From CAZSSM01 sp964609385 (GTDB lineage Bacteria; Planctomycetota; Planctomycetia; Isosphaerales; Isosphaeraceae): DNA of 64,000 nt. Position numbers and translations under genes: made by a program. The stretch lies in contig CAZSSM010000007.1 in assembly GCA_964609385.1 (NCBI GenBank), positions 1 through 64,000 of the forward strand, in the 5' to 3' direction. Position 1 is the stretch's first letter; the number at the start of each line of letters is the position of its first letter. Under the pieces are notes generated by a model. It was not told the origin of the DNA. It made no database searches and worked only from the letters and a program-made list of their open reading frames with translations. Positions 9,396 through 18,845 of the stretch are shown here, in pieces.

Positions 9396-9952
9396 GTCTG
9401 CGCCTTTCGCATTTGCGACTCAATACACCGATGCAGAGTGAGCCGGATCCGCTGGAGCATCTTGTAGGTGGCCTCCACCGATCGGCCGACCCGCTCCGAG
9501 AGTTCACCGATCGGATACTGCCGGTCATAGTAGCCGTCGAGCAAGTCTCGATGGGACGGGGGGAGCCCTCCCAGACAGCGCTTCAGGAAGCGCTCGCGTT
9601 CATCGAGGCTCGAGGTGTATCGGGCTTCGTCCTGGAGGAGTAGTTCGGCGGCCCGCTCGGTCAATTGGGCCCGTCGCTGTTCTTTGCGGAGGAACCGGCG
9701 GACTTCCATGCGGACGAAGCCCATGGCCCAGTTGACGAACGGGCGTTGAGGATCGTAGTCGGCGAACCGTCGCCAGAGGGCCACCGAGCATTCCTGAAGG
9801 ATATCTCGGGCATCGGCCCGATTGGGCACGGCGATCAACACGCAGCGCAGAAGTTCCGGCTCATGCCGAATCAAGAGCCGCGTGAATCGCTCGTGATCAT
9901 CCTCAACGTCCATCGACCCTACGCTCATGAGACGGGTACCGAGAGTCTTCAA
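9392..9952 (-). CDS. ECF-type RNA polymerase sigma factor (planctomycete type)
   Basis: The 186-residue protein has region 2 features (FTRLLIRHEPELLRCVLIAV, ADARDILQECSVALWRRFADY, PFVNWAMGFVRMEVRRFLRK) and region 4 features (LGGLPPSHRDLLDGYY, YPIGELSERVGRSVEATYKMLQRIRLTLHRCI). It belongs to the planctomycete ECF group in which DARDILQE replaces the usual DAEDLVQ motif. It is the first gene of the leftward cluster and overlaps the FecR-like gene by an ATGA. Several in-frame ATGs (9952, 9928, 9910) compete for the start; conservation begins just after MDVEDDHERF, so the shorter ones are also possible. Confidence 0.92.
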   Translation of the reverse strand: MKTLGTRLMSVGSMDVEDDHERFTRLLIRHEPELLRCVLIAVPNRADARDILQECSVALWRRFADYDPQRPFVNWAMGFVRMEVRRFLRKEQRRAQLTERAAELLLQDEARYTSSLDERERFLKRCLGGLPPSHRDLLDGYYDRQYPIGELSERVGRSVEATYKMLQRIRLTLHRCIESQMRKAQT

Positions 9953-10339
9953 GCGGTGACGGCCGCGTCAGGCACGCCGACGGCGACCGGGAGCCGGTCG
10001 ACCAAGGCCTACGAAGTCTCCACCGCGCGCGGCAAAATTGGACATTGGTGCTCGGACTATCATCCTGGTAAGACCCAGATCGATCGCGCTGATCGCGATG
10101 CACCTGGCCGCGGTTCGACTGTGGAGATACGAGCACCCACATTCGCTTTGACGGGCACGTCCATTGGAGGAGGCGGAACGGCGCAGAGTTATTCCACCGC
10201 CGCGCCGAGCCTGGGAGAATACTGGGACGAGTCGCCGTCTGGTCGACGGCTCAGATCCATTTGGGGGAGGCGCGGAGACGGTCGGCTCCGCTTCGCGCTG
10301 CCCTCTCCACACGATAATGAGACGAAGTGAGGCTCGGAG
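9953..10339. other. Divergent intergenic region between ECF sigma and amidohydrolase
   Basis: These 387 bases separate two divergently transcribed genes and must hold promoters for both. Short open frames cross it on both strands but have no recognisable content and no good ribosome-binding site. I could not assign a specific -35/-10 pair or operator by eye. Confidence 0.5.
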
Positions 10340-11398
10340 ATGCTCAACCGCAGGGAGATGCTCCGCCTGGTGCCGGCTTCAGCGCTCGCCGCCGTTGGGG
10401 TGCGGATTGCCGGGGCTCAGGAGGCGGATTACGGCCGCATCGATTCGCACATCCATGTTCATCGGGAAGCCCCCGAGCTGGCCGAGGCGTTGAAGGCGAC
10501 CGGCTGGCGGGGGCTCGATATCGTGGTCTGTCCTGCCGTCGGCGATGAAGAGTTCGACCTCGACGTCAAGATCGCGGCCACGCGGGCGGTTGCTCAGAGC
10601 AGCGGTGGCGCGATCGCCTGGGCGTCCACCTTCGATGCCCGCGGCTTTGAGGAGCCCGACTTCGTCGAGCGCACCATCGCGCACCTCAAGCAGACCTTCG
10701 ACGACGGCGCGATCGGCGTGAAGATCTGGAAGACGATCGGCATGGCGATCCGGGGGGCATCAGGTGCGTACCTCCTGCCCGACAACCCTCGGCTGCTGCC
10801 GATCTACGAGGCGATCCGCGACGCCGACCGGACCCTCGTCGCACACATCGCCGAGCCCGACGGCGCCTGGTTGCCGCTCGACGAGGACAACCCTGAGTTC
10901 CCCTACTACTCCCGGAACCCGCAGTGGTACATGGGTAACAAGCAGGGTGCGCCCTCGAAGGAGGAGATCCTCGCGGCCCGCGACCGCGTCCTGGGACGGT
11001 TCCCCGACCTCCGCGTCATCGGCTGCCACCTCGGCAGTAATGAGGACGACCTGACGAAACTGGCTAGGCGCCTTGACGACCACCCCAACTTCCTTGTCGA
11101 TACCGCCGCCCGAATCCGCTACCTCGCTGCCGGCGATCACGAGTTGGTCCGCGACTTCCTGCTGAAATATCAGGACCGCATTATCTACGGCACTGACTAC
11201 GGCTTCCGCGGTGGCGATCCGAACGCCGCAGCCCAACGCATGAACGCCATCCACGAACAGGATATCGCTTTTTTCAACGGCGATGCCCCCATGGAATACA
11301 ACGGCAAACCTACCCGTGGCCTCACGCTGCCTGAGCCTGTCCTCCGAAAGATTTTCCGCGAGAACGCCCTCCGCTGGCTGCCAGGGATGACGTCCTGA
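10340..11398 (+). CDS. Amidohydrolase family protein (Amidohydrolase_2 type), Tat-exported
   Basis: The 352-residue protein starts with a twin-arginine-like leader (NRREMLRLVPASALAAVGVRIAGA) and a cleavage site near AQE. It then shows the TIM-barrel metal site of the amidohydrolase superfamily: SHIHVH at residues 36-41, GVKIWK (possible bridging lysine), LVAHIAEP, VIGCHLGS and YGTDYGF. It is probably a periplasmic decarboxylase or lactonase-type hydrolase of the Amidohydrolase_2 group; the substrate cannot be read from sequence. A GGAG sits upstream of the ATG at 10340 (GCTCGGAG). It appears monocistronic: a hairpin follows at 11427-11452 and the tRNA gene behind it is on the other strand. 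Confidence 0.85.
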   Translation: MLNRREMLRLVPASALAAVGVRIAGAQEADYGRIDSHIHVHREAPELAEALKATGWRGLDIVVCPAVGDEEFDLDVKIAATRAVAQSSGGAIAWASTFDARGFEEPDFVERTIAHLKQTFDDGAIGVKIWKTIGMAIRGASGAYLLPDNPRLLPIYEAIRDADRTLVAHIAEPDGAWLPLDEDNPEFPYYSRNPQWYMGNKQGAPSKEEILAARDRVLGRFPDLRVIGCHLGSNEDDLTKLARRLDDHPNFLVDTAARIRYLAAGDHELVRDFLLKYQDRIIYGTDYGFRGGDPNAAAQRMNAIHEQDIAFFNGDAPMEYNGKPTRGLTLPEPVLRKIFRENALRWLPGMTS

Positions 11399-11426
11399 AC
11401 TCCCCATCGCGTACCTGCATCGAAGA

Positions 11427-11452
11427 CGTCCGTGCCAATGCGCTCACGGACG
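11427..11452 (+). terminator. Hairpin terminator after the amidohydrolase gene
   Basis: CGTCCGTG (11427-11434) and CACGGACG (11445-11452) form a perfect 8-bp stem with a 10-base loop, 29 bp after the amidohydrolase stop. There is no T-tract, so intrinsic termination is uncertain. Confidence 0.45.
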
Positions 11453-11515
11453 CAGAATAGTGGATACGGGCGGGGCAGGACCAGGCTGGATCTCAGAATT
11501 CCGCATAAAATCCAG

Positions 11516-11589
<74 letters not shown>

Positions 11590-11751
11590 GTGATGGTGAT
11601 AGGGCCTAGAGTCTTGGATTTGCCGCGTGTTTGTGGCTTGCTCCAGGCGTGAGACAATGATAACTCGGTCCAGGTTCGAAGGAAAGGGGGCTCCCCAAGG
11701 GGAACGTCGAGTCGAGGTTTGAGAGTCAAGGGATCGAGACGGTAGGAGGAG

Positions 11752-12678
11752 TCAATCGTTGCTCGGTGGGGGGCTGCTTGCGGTGGGCTCTTCGTTTGTG
11801 CGCGGTTCGTCGTTCTTGGTGGGCTCGAACGCATGCTGGCGGGTGAAATGGTGGAGGATGATCCCGGCGGCCACCGCAATGTTTAGGGAGTCGAACCCGG
11901 GGTCCATCGGGATGGTGATCCGGCGCTGGGCGGCCTCAATGTGCTCGGGGGCTAGCCCGTGGGCTTCGTGACCGAAGATCAGGCAGATCCGCTCGGGGCG
12001 CCTGGTGTATTCTAAGGGCTCGGCCTTGGGATCTAGCACCGTGGCCAGGGTCTGGTATCCGTGATGTTGCCGAAGGGCCAACAAATCCTCGACCGGGTCG
12101 TCGGTGATCCGGATCGGGATGGTCAGGGCCGCGCCCATGGAGACGCGGAGGACCCGTCGACTCCAGGGGTCCGGTCCTGGTTGGCCGACTAAGACACCGT
12201 CGGCGCCGAACCCGGCGGCCAACCTGAGCAGAGCTCCCAAGTTCTCCGGATTGGCCAGGTTCGGGCAGGCGATCAGGGTCGATTCCGATCGCGCGGTCGT
12301 TCGCTGTGGGCCGCGTGAGGGACCCGCCTCGGGATTCCAAGGCGGCTCGGCCAGTTGTTCCAGTGACAGGTTGGGACGCCGACGCCCGCAACTGATGACA
12401 CCACGATGGAAGTTGAAACCGACGACCTGCTCTACCATTTCATGGGGTGCGACGTAGATCTCGACTTCGGGCGGCAGCTCGTAGTCGACTAGTCTCGGTT
12501 CGAAGCGCTGGCTGACCAGCATCGAGACGATCTCGAAGCGACTCCGGCAGAGCCGCTCCAGGAGCGTGGCTCCTTCGACGACGAAGAGGCCGAGGTCGCG
12601 GGTCCGATTGGTCGCCTTGAGGTGTCGGAAGATCTCGAGACGGGGATCCTCGACGTTGGCGATCCGATGGCTTGGCAT
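11752..12678 (-). CDS. TrmH/SpoU-family RNA 2'-O-methyltransferase
   Basis: The 308-residue protein has an L30e-like substrate-recognition N-terminus (LEIFRHLKATNRTRDLGLFVVEGATLLERL) and a SPOUT knot domain with the three family motifs: NLANPENLGALLRLAAGFGA (motif 1), LIFGHEAHGLAPE (motif 2) and IPMDPGFDSLNIAVAAGIILHHF (motif 3). It should transfer a methyl group from S-adenosylmethionine to a ribose 2'-OH in rRNA or tRNA; which nucleotide is unknown. The last 25 residues are a charged, proline/serine-rich tail. The start at 12678 was chosen because the open frame upstream lacks family similarity. A longer open frame continues to 13344 but overlaps the divergent ABC gene. Confidence 0.9.
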   Translation of the reverse strand: MPSHRIANVEDPRLEIFRHLKATNRTRDLGLFVVEGATLLERLCRSRFEIVSMLVSQRFEPRLVDYELPPEVEIYVAPHEMVEQVVGFNFHRGVISCGRRRPNLSLEQLAEPPWNPEAGPSRGPQRTTARSESTLIACPNLANPENLGALLRLAAGFGADGVLVGQPGPDPWSRRVLRVSMGAALTIPIRITDDPVEDLLALRQHHGYQTLATVLDPKAEPLEYTRRPERICLIFGHEAHGLAPEHIEAAQRRITIPMDPGFDSLNIAVAAGIILHHFTRQHAFEPTKNDEPRTNEEPTASSPPPSND

Positions 12679-13017
12679 AGGCGTAAAACGGGTTGAGGTC
12701 GGGGGTCGGGTCCGATCCCGACACCTTTGGGGTCGTGTTTGGTCGTGTTGTGATGCGTTCCTAAGCGACCGATGGTTGGAGGTCGCGTTGCAATCGGTCG
12801 AAGTCCGGCGACATAATGCGACCCATCCTACCGGAGCCGCACGCCTCCTGATCCCGATAGGTCTGTGATCGTCTGCGGAGATCGGCTCGTATCGCCGAAT
12901 GATCGGATCGGCGGTCGGCTCGGGTTGACGTGTGTCGGACGAGGAGCAAGAGGTCTGGACCCGACCCGTGTTACGCCACACATCGACTGTGCGTTGCGAA
13001 CTAGGGGTCGAACGAGG
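12679..13017. other. Divergent intergenic region between TrmH-type gene and ABC operon
   Basis: These 339 bases must carry the promoters of the leftward methyltransferase gene and the rightward ABC transporter operon. I see no RNA gene, repeat or clear operator in it. Confidence 0.5.
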
Positions 13018-13770
13018 ATGGCAGAGCCGATGAACGAGACGTCCGCGCAGCCGATGATGATCGAGGCCCAGGGTCTCTCCAAGCAGTTTGGAGACTTCCT
13101 GGCGGTCCGCGATGTGAGTTTCGCGATTCCCCAGGGCCAGGTGGTGGCCTTCCTGGGGCCCAACGGTGCGGGCAAATCGACGACGATGAAGCTGTTGACC
13201 GGGTTCATCGCGCCGACGCAGGGCCGAGCGTGGATCGCCGGGCTGGACGTCCAGGAGGACCGGATCGCTGCGGCCGAGCGGCTGGGGTACCTCCCCGAGA
13301 ACGGCCCGCTGTATCTGGACATGACGCCCAGCAGCCTGCTCCAATTCTTCGGCAATGTGCGGGGCATGGGCGGCGCCTGGCTTCGCGACCGGATCGACGC
13401 AGTCATCGCGCAGTGCGACCTGGGCAAGGTGCTGGACAAGCCGATCGGTAAGCTCTCCAAGGGGTACCGTCAGCGGGTCTCGATGGCACAGGCCATGTTA
13501 CATGACCCTGAGGTCCTGATCATGGACGAGCCGACCTCGGGCTTGGACCCCAACCAGATTCGCGTGGTCCGGCAGTTGATCCGGGATCTGGGGCGGCGCA
13601 AGACGGTCTTGGTCTCCACCCACATCCTTCAGGAGGTGGATCCGGTGGCTGATCGGGTCCTCTTCATCCACGAGGGCCGGATCGTCTTCGACGGCCCGCC
13701 CTCGGAGATGACCCAGGAGGGCAAGAGCCTCGAGGAGCGGTTCCACGAATTGACCGCCGAGCTGATCTGA
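13018..13770 (+). CDS. ABC transporter ATP-binding protein (GldA-like)
   Basis: The 250-residue ATPase has Walker A GPNGAGKST (residues 47-55), signature LSKGYRQR (146-153), Walker B VLIMDEPTSGLDP (from 166) and the switch histidine in STHILQEV. It matches the drug/gliding-type ABC-2 exporter ATPases. It should energise the GldF-GldG fusion encoded 262 bp downstream. The start is uncertain: ATG at 13018 is preceded by GAGG only one base away, while ATG at 13030 has that GAGG at a more normal distance; either leaves the ATPase core intact. Confidence 0.9.
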   Translation: MAEPMNETSAQPMMIEAQGLSKQFGDFLAVRDVSFAIPQGQVVAFLGPNGAGKSTTMKLLTGFIAPTQGRAWIAGLDVQEDRIAAAERLGYLPENGPLYLDMTPSSLLQFFGNVRGMGGAWLRDRIDAVIAQCDLGKVLDKPIGKLSKGYRQRVSMAQAMLHDPEVLIMDEPTSGLDPNQIRVVRQLIRDLGRRKTVLVSTHILQEVDPVADRVLFIHEGRIVFDGPPSEMTQEGKSLEERFHELTAELI

Positions 13771-14032
13771 GGCTGCCCAGAACCCGCGGGCTTTCCCTGG
13801 AACTCGGCTCGCTTCTACCTCACGGATGTCTCTTCTGAGATCCATCGAGGTGCCAGTCGTTACAAGGTCTAAGAGTTTACAGTAAGTGTTCATTTCGCGA
13901 TAGGATCAGGCCCTCGACGGTTGCCCGAGTCCGGTCAGCCGGAGACTCATCGCAGGGTGTTCGATCCGGTTTCAGCAAGCTTCGGTAGTCAGCCGTGGAA
14001 CACATGAAGAATCCAGTGACGAGGACTTCGCC

Positions 14033-16843
14033 GTGACGACGATCGAGAAGGGCTCCCCCCCGTCCCTGTCCAAGACCGATTCGACGACGCCAGCCTCACG
14101 GTCCGGTGGCTCGTCACCGTTGCGCCTGCACGTGCTGGGCTCGGTCTTCCTGCGGAACCTGGCCGGCTACTTCAGCAACCCGGCCGGCTATGTATTCATT
14201 ATGCTGTTTGTCTTGGCCAGCTCGACCGCGGCGTTCTGGCAGGACGCCTTCTTCGCCAACAACCTGGCCACCCTGGACACGCTCAACGAGTACATGCCGT
14301 ACCTGCTCTTGCTGTTCATCCCGGCGATCACGATGAGCATCTGGGCTGAGGAGCGTCGGCTGGGCACCGACGAGTTGCTCCTGACCTTGCCAGCGCGCGA
14401 CTACGAGGTGGTCTTCGGCAAGTTCCTGGCCGCCCTAGGTATTTACACGGTGGCCTTGGGTTTCTCGCTCTCGCATGTGATTATTCTTTTCCAGTTAGGA
14501 AACCCTGACATCGGCGTGATGTTCTCGACATACCTGGGCTACTGGCTGATGGGGGCAATGCTCATCGCCTGCGGGATGGTCGCCTCGGTACTCTCGAGCA
14601 ACATCACCGTGGCGTTCATTCTGGGGGCGGTCTTCGCGTCGGTCCCGGTGTTCCTAGAACTGGTCGGTGCGTCGTTCGTCCGTGACGCGTCGCAACTGTC
14701 GGTGCCGTCGCAGTTCCGCCCCTTCGGCGAGGGGTTGATCCCGCTCAACGGGGTGTTCTACTTCGTCTCGGTGACGCTGGGCCTGCTCTACGTAAACATG
14801 GTTTTGTTGGAGCGTCGCCACTGGGCCGGCGGTCCGTCGAGCCTTCCGCGCTGGGTCAACTATGCGATCCGGACGGTCAGCCTGGCGGTGATCCTGATCA
14901 GCCTGACGATCCTGGTGACCCGAAGCGGGCTCCGAGCCGACGTGACCGAGGAGAGGCTGCACTCGCTCTCACCGGCCAGCCGCGCGCTGATCGCTGAGCT
15001 GCCCGAGGATCGTCCGATCTTCATCCAGTTCTTCTACAGTCCTGACGAGCAGTTGCCGGCCCGGTTCTTGGAGTCGCGCAAAGACATCACGAACCTGCTC
15101 AATCAGTTCGAGGCGCAGTCCGGTGGCAAGATCCGGCTCAACCTGACCCAGACGACGCCGATTTCGGACGAGGCCCAGGAGGCCGAGTCGCGCTTCGGGA
15201 TCACGCCGCAAGAGGTCTTCGTCGAGCAACGCGGCGTGCCACGGCCTCAGGAGATCTTCCTGGGTGCGGCGTTCGTCTCGGGCCTTGAGGAGGTGGTCGT
15301 TCCGTTCTTCGACCCCGGCGTCTCGGTCGAGTATGAGTTGATCCGATCGATCCAGGTGGTTAGCCGGACCCAGCGGAAACGTCTGGGGATCGTCCAGACC
15401 GATGCCGAGCTGATGGGGGGTGTCGACTTCATGCAGATGGCCCCTTCGAGGCGATGGCGACTGGTCGACGACCTGGAACAGCAGTACGAAGTTGAGGGTG
15501 TCTCGGCCGACGCGCCGATCTCGGTCGACGACTTCGACGTATTGCTGGCCGCGCAGCCCTCATCGATGACGCAACCGCAGATCGACAACCTGACGACCTA
15601 CATCAAGTCAGGGGGGCCGGCGCTGCTGTTGGTCGACCCGCTCCCGCTGTTCGTCGACCCATCGATTGCGCCCACCGAACCACGACGCCCGCCCGGTGGA
15701 CCTTTCGGTGGGGGGCAGCCGCCCACACCCAAGGGAAATCTGCGACCACTGCTGTCGGCCCTGAATGTGGCCTGGGACCCGACCGAGATTGCCGTCAGCG
15801 CCCACGCGCCGCACCCGGAGTTGGACAGCCTCAGGAGCCAAGTCGGTGACGAGGTCATCTTCGTGACCAACGACAGCGGCGCCGAGGAGCCGTTCAATCG
15901 CGAGCAGCTGATGACCTCTGGGCTCCAGGAGGCCTTGCTGATCGTCGCCGGCGTTCTCGAGGAGGAACTCGACTCCGGCCCTGAGGTGACCAAACTGATG
16001 ACGACCGACCCCAATGGGGCGGTGACCAGCTACGCTGAGTATCTGACCAATGACCCATTAGGCCCAAGGATCAACCCGTTTCGAGTTCGCAATTATCGGC
16101 TCCGACGCGACGAAATGGCCCTGGCCGTCCGGGTCCAGGGCGCATTGGCCGAAGCGGATGCCTTAGATCCGACTGAGGCTGACCTGGCCGCCGATCCCGA
16201 GGCCGGTGAGGAGACCGCCGCCGAGGCGGGCCCGGCCGAGGTCGACGTGATCGTCGTGGCCGACCTCGATCTGGTCTCCGACCAGTTCTACAGCGTCCGG
16301 AGCCAGGCCGACGAACTGAACTTCGACTTCGACAACATCGAGTTCGTGCTCAACGCCATCGACGTGCTGGCCGGGGACGAGGCGTTCATCTCGTTGCGGA
16401 CGCGTCGTCCGAAGTTCCGGACCCTCAGCAAGCTGACCGAGGAGGCCCGCAGCCTGCAGGAGGACCTTCAGCAGGTCCGCCTGGCCTCGCAGCGCGAGAC
16501 GCAGCAGCGGATCGCCGAGGAGGTCGAGGCGCTCCAACAGCGGCTCGATGAGATCCAGTCCGAGGGCAACGACCTGTTCTCGATCATCGAAGGGTCGATC
16601 GTCGAGCAGGCCGAGATCCAGCGTCGGATCGAGGTGACCCGGGCCAACATCGAACAAGAGGAGCGTCAGCAGATCCGCCAGGCCGAACTGGAGACCGAGA
16701 AGCGGATCGAGCAGATCCAGAACGGCGTCCGCGCCATGGCCGTCACCCTACCGCCGATGCCCGCGCTGATCCTCGGCATGTTCGTCTTTGTCTGGCGGAT
16801 CAGCCGCGAGAATCGCGGGGCCAACGTCAAGCGGCTCGCCTAA
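14033..16843 (+). CDS. Fused ABC-2 permease and GldG-type auxiliary protein
   Basis: The 936-residue protein combines two functions that are separate proteins in Bacteroidetes gliding systems. Residues about 35-262 are a six-helix ABC-2 permease (GldF-like, with SIWAEERRLGTDELLLTLP). Residues about 276-296 are another membrane helix, and about 300-790 form the extracytoplasmic GldG-like domain (LHSLSPASRALIAELPEDRPIFIQFFYSP; a glycine/proline-rich loop near residue 550). A long Gln/Glu-rich coiled coil follows, and a final helix near the C-terminus (LPPMPALILGMFVFVWRI). Translation starts at a GTG preceded by GACGAGGA. Planctomycetes do not glide by the Bacteroidetes mechanism, so the cargo is unknown. 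Confidence 0.86.
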   Translation: MTTIEKGSPPSLSKTDSTTPASRSGGSSPLRLHVLGSVFLRNLAGYFSNPAGYVFIMLFVLASSTAAFWQDAFFANNLATLDTLNEYMPYLLLLFIPAITMSIWAEERRLGTDELLLTLPARDYEVVFGKFLAALGIYTVALGFSLSHVIILFQLGNPDIGVMFSTYLGYWLMGAMLIACGMVASVLSSNITVAFILGAVFASVPVFLELVGASFVRDASQLSVPSQFRPFGEGLIPLNGVFYFVSVTLGLLYVNMVLLERRHWAGGPSSLPRWVNYAIRTVSLAVILISLTILVTRSGLRADVTEERLHSLSPASRALIAELPEDRPIFIQFFYSPDEQLPARFLESRKDITNLLNQFEAQSGGKIRLNLTQTTPISDEAQEAESRFGITPQEVFVEQRGVPRPQEIFLGAAFVSGLEEVVVPFFDPGVSVEYELIRSIQVVSRTQRKRLGIVQTDAELMGGVDFMQMAPSRRWRLVDDLEQQYEVEGVSADAPISVDDFDVLLAAQPSSMTQPQIDNLTTYIKSGGPALLLVDPLPLFVDPSIAPTEPRRPPGGPFGGGQPPTPKGNLRPLLSALNVAWDPTEIAVSAHAPHPELDSLRSQVGDEVIFVTNDSGAEEPFNREQLMTSGLQEALLIVAGVLEEELDSGPEVTKLMTTDPNGAVTSYAEYLTNDPLGPRINPFRVRNYRLRRDEMALAVRVQGALAEADALDPTEADLAADPEAGEETAAEAGPAEVDVIVVADLDLVSDQFYSVRSQADELNFDFDNIEFVLNAIDVLAGDEAFISLRTRRPKFRTLSKLTEEARSLQEDLQQVRLASQRETQQRIAEEVEALQQRLDEIQSEGNDLFSIIEGSIVEQAEIQRRIEVTRANIEQEERQQIRQAELETEKRIEQIQNGVRAMAVTLPPMPALILGMFVFVWRISRENRGANVKRLA

Positions 16844-16904
16844 GGCCGGACCCGCGACCCATCCACTACGCGTCGAGACCCCGGAGACGGAGGAGACTGT
16901 TTCG

Positions 16905-18620
16905 ATGAACGAATGGTTCAAGACGCTCGGCTTTGTGGCGTCCGCCCTGGTCCTGCTCCTGCTCGTCGCCCTGACTGGCTCCCCAGGCGACGCCAACAGC
17001 GAGAGCTTCGATGACCAGGGCGAGCTGTTCTTCGAGGACCTCAAGCCCGAAGAGCTGCGCGCCCTGGAGGTCACCAGCTACGAGGAGGAGACCGCCACCC
17101 TCCGACGCTTCGCTCTAAGCATCGAGCCGGACCCCGAGTCGGGCAAGGACATCTGGGTCATCGCCACCGAAGGGGGGTATCCGGTCGACCAGGATGACAA
17201 GCTCCGACAGATCGCCGCCGACGTGCTCAATCTGCGCAAGGACGCTATCCGATCCGACCTGAAGAGCGATCACAAGGACCTTGGGGTCATCGACCCGGAC
17301 GACTCGGATGGGGACCTGGTCGGTCTCGGGACGAAGGTCCGGCTATTCCGGGGCGACGGCCAGGAGGCCATGGCTGAGTTTATCGTCGGCAAGCCGGTGC
17401 CTGGGCGGGACGACCAGCGGTTCGTCCGCGTGCCCGGGATCAATCGGACCTACGCAGTGCAACTGGACCTCGACCTGACGACGGTCTTCGGCGACTGGGT
17501 CGACTCGCGACCCTTCGAGATCAACGCTGCGGAGGCGCGTCGGCTGGTCCTGGATGACCTCAGGCTGGTCCGTGGGAGTTCCGGACGGGTCGGCCTGGCC
17601 GGGGAGCCGCTGACGCTCCGTCGCGAGGACGATACTTCTGATTGGGAGGTCCAGGATGGGCGGACCGACGCCGAGGCGGGGTTGGAATTGGTCAACACCA
17701 AGGTCAGCAGTCTCGTCTCGGGCCTGGCCAACCTGGAGATCCTCGGGGTCGATCCCAAGCCCGCCGAGGCGACCGCCGAGTTGGGCGTCGACATGGAGGC
17801 TGCGCGAAGCTTGTCCTCCGAGCAGCAGGTGACCCTGCAGCGCAGCCTGGATCGCCTCCAAGGCGCCGGCTTCTTCCTGATCAATACCGGTCAACACCCC
17901 ACTCCTCAACTGATGTCCGAGACGAGCGAAGTCCGAATCGGCAATGAGCAGGGCGTCGAGTATGTCCTCCGGTTCGGCAACCAAACCCAGGTCAGCGTTG
18001 CCGACAATGCCAAGCTCTCTCAGGACGATAGCGATGCGGATGCGGAGGAGTCCGAGGATGAGGGCGATTCGGCCGAGCCAAGCGATGCCGCTGATGACGG
18101 CGACGAAGGGACGTTGACGCCCCTCGAGGCACTCGCGCCCGACCAGATCGAATTGCCCACCGTCGACGAGGGCGAGGACGAACCGGAGGAGGCCGAGGCG
18201 CGGTTCGTGATCCTGACAACCCGGTTCGACGAGTCCTTGCTGCCGCCCTTCCAGCTCCCGAACCGCGAGATCCCCTCCATCGAGGAGGTCTTCGAGGATC
18301 CCTTCGTCCCCACCGAGGAGGAGGCCCAGGCCGCTGAAGAGGCGTATCAGGAACGGGTCCAGGAAGCCGAGGACGAGCGCGAGAAGCTCATCGAGGAAGG
18401 GCGTGAAGCTGCCGAGCAGCTCCGCAAGAAGTTCGATGGTTGGGTCTACCTCATCGAGGAGTCTGGCCTGAGCAACGTCCTGATCGACCGCTCCGAGTTG
18501 CTCCGCGAGCCGACCGCCGACGGGGAAGATTCGCCCCCGACAACCCCCGGTGGCAATCCGCTGGAAGGCATCGACTTCAACAACCTACCCGGATTGATGG
18601 GGCCGAACTCCTCAAACTGA
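16905..18620 (+). CDS. DUF4340 domain-containing membrane-anchored protein
   Basis: The 571-residue protein has one N-terminal membrane helix (VASALVLLLLVALTG) and a long extracytoplasmic region of DUF4340 type (RALEVTSYEEETATLRRFAL; YPVDQDDKLRQIAADVLNLRK; DWVDSRPF). It is very acidic around residues 370-435 and ends in a Glu/Arg-rich coiled coil and a Pro/Gly-rich tail. It begins 61 bp after the GldF-GldG fusion, with GGAGGAG before the ATG. The ABC ATPase, GldF-GldG fusion and DUF4340 protein form the usual planctomycete three-gene export cluster. The biochemical role of DUF4340 is unknown. Confidence 0.87.
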   Translation: MNEWFKTLGFVASALVLLLLVALTGSPGDANSESFDDQGELFFEDLKPEELRALEVTSYEEETATLRRFALSIEPDPESGKDIWVIATEGGYPVDQDDKLRQIAADVLNLRKDAIRSDLKSDHKDLGVIDPDDSDGDLVGLGTKVRLFRGDGQEAMAEFIVGKPVPGRDDQRFVRVPGINRTYAVQLDLDLTTVFGDWVDSRPFEINAAEARRLVLDDLRLVRGSSGRVGLAGEPLTLRREDDTSDWEVQDGRTDAEAGLELVNTKVSSLVSGLANLEILGVDPKPAEATAELGVDMEAARSLSSEQQVTLQRSLDRLQGAGFFLINTGQHPTPQLMSETSEVRIGNEQGVEYVLRFGNQTQVSVADNAKLSQDDSDADAEESEDEGDSAEPSDAADDGDEGTLTPLEALAPDQIELPTVDEGEDEPEEAEARFVILTTRFDESLLPPFQLPNREIPSIEEVFEDPFVPTEEEAQAAEEAYQERVQEAEDEREKLIEEGREAAEQLRKKFDGWVYLIEESGLSNVLIDRSELLREPTADGEDSPPTTPGGNPLEGIDFNNLPGLMGPNSSN

Positions 18621-18660
18621 TCGTTCGAACCTATGAGTATCTTATAGCCGACGTGTGACG

Positions 18661-18690
18661 GGATGATCGGCCGGTGTCGTCCGATCATCC
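18661..18690 (+). terminator. Hairpin terminator of the GldFG/DUF4340 operon
   Basis: GGATGATCGG (18661-18670) and CCGATCATCC (18681-18690) form a perfect 10-bp stem with a 10-base loop 40 bp after the DUF4340 stop codon. It lacks a long T-run, as is common in GC-rich genomes. Confidence 0.6.
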
Positions 18691-18845
18691 TATGTCAAGG
18701 GACCACACCTTGTTCCCCGGCCGTCGTCGATCGGGGGTGATTCCCGTCGTTGAACGGCGAGGGGGCCGGTGGTACAGTAACTCGACTGGCTCTTGTCAGT
18801 CTTTGACCTTCGACGACTCGCGACGTTTCCTTTGAGACTGGCCCG

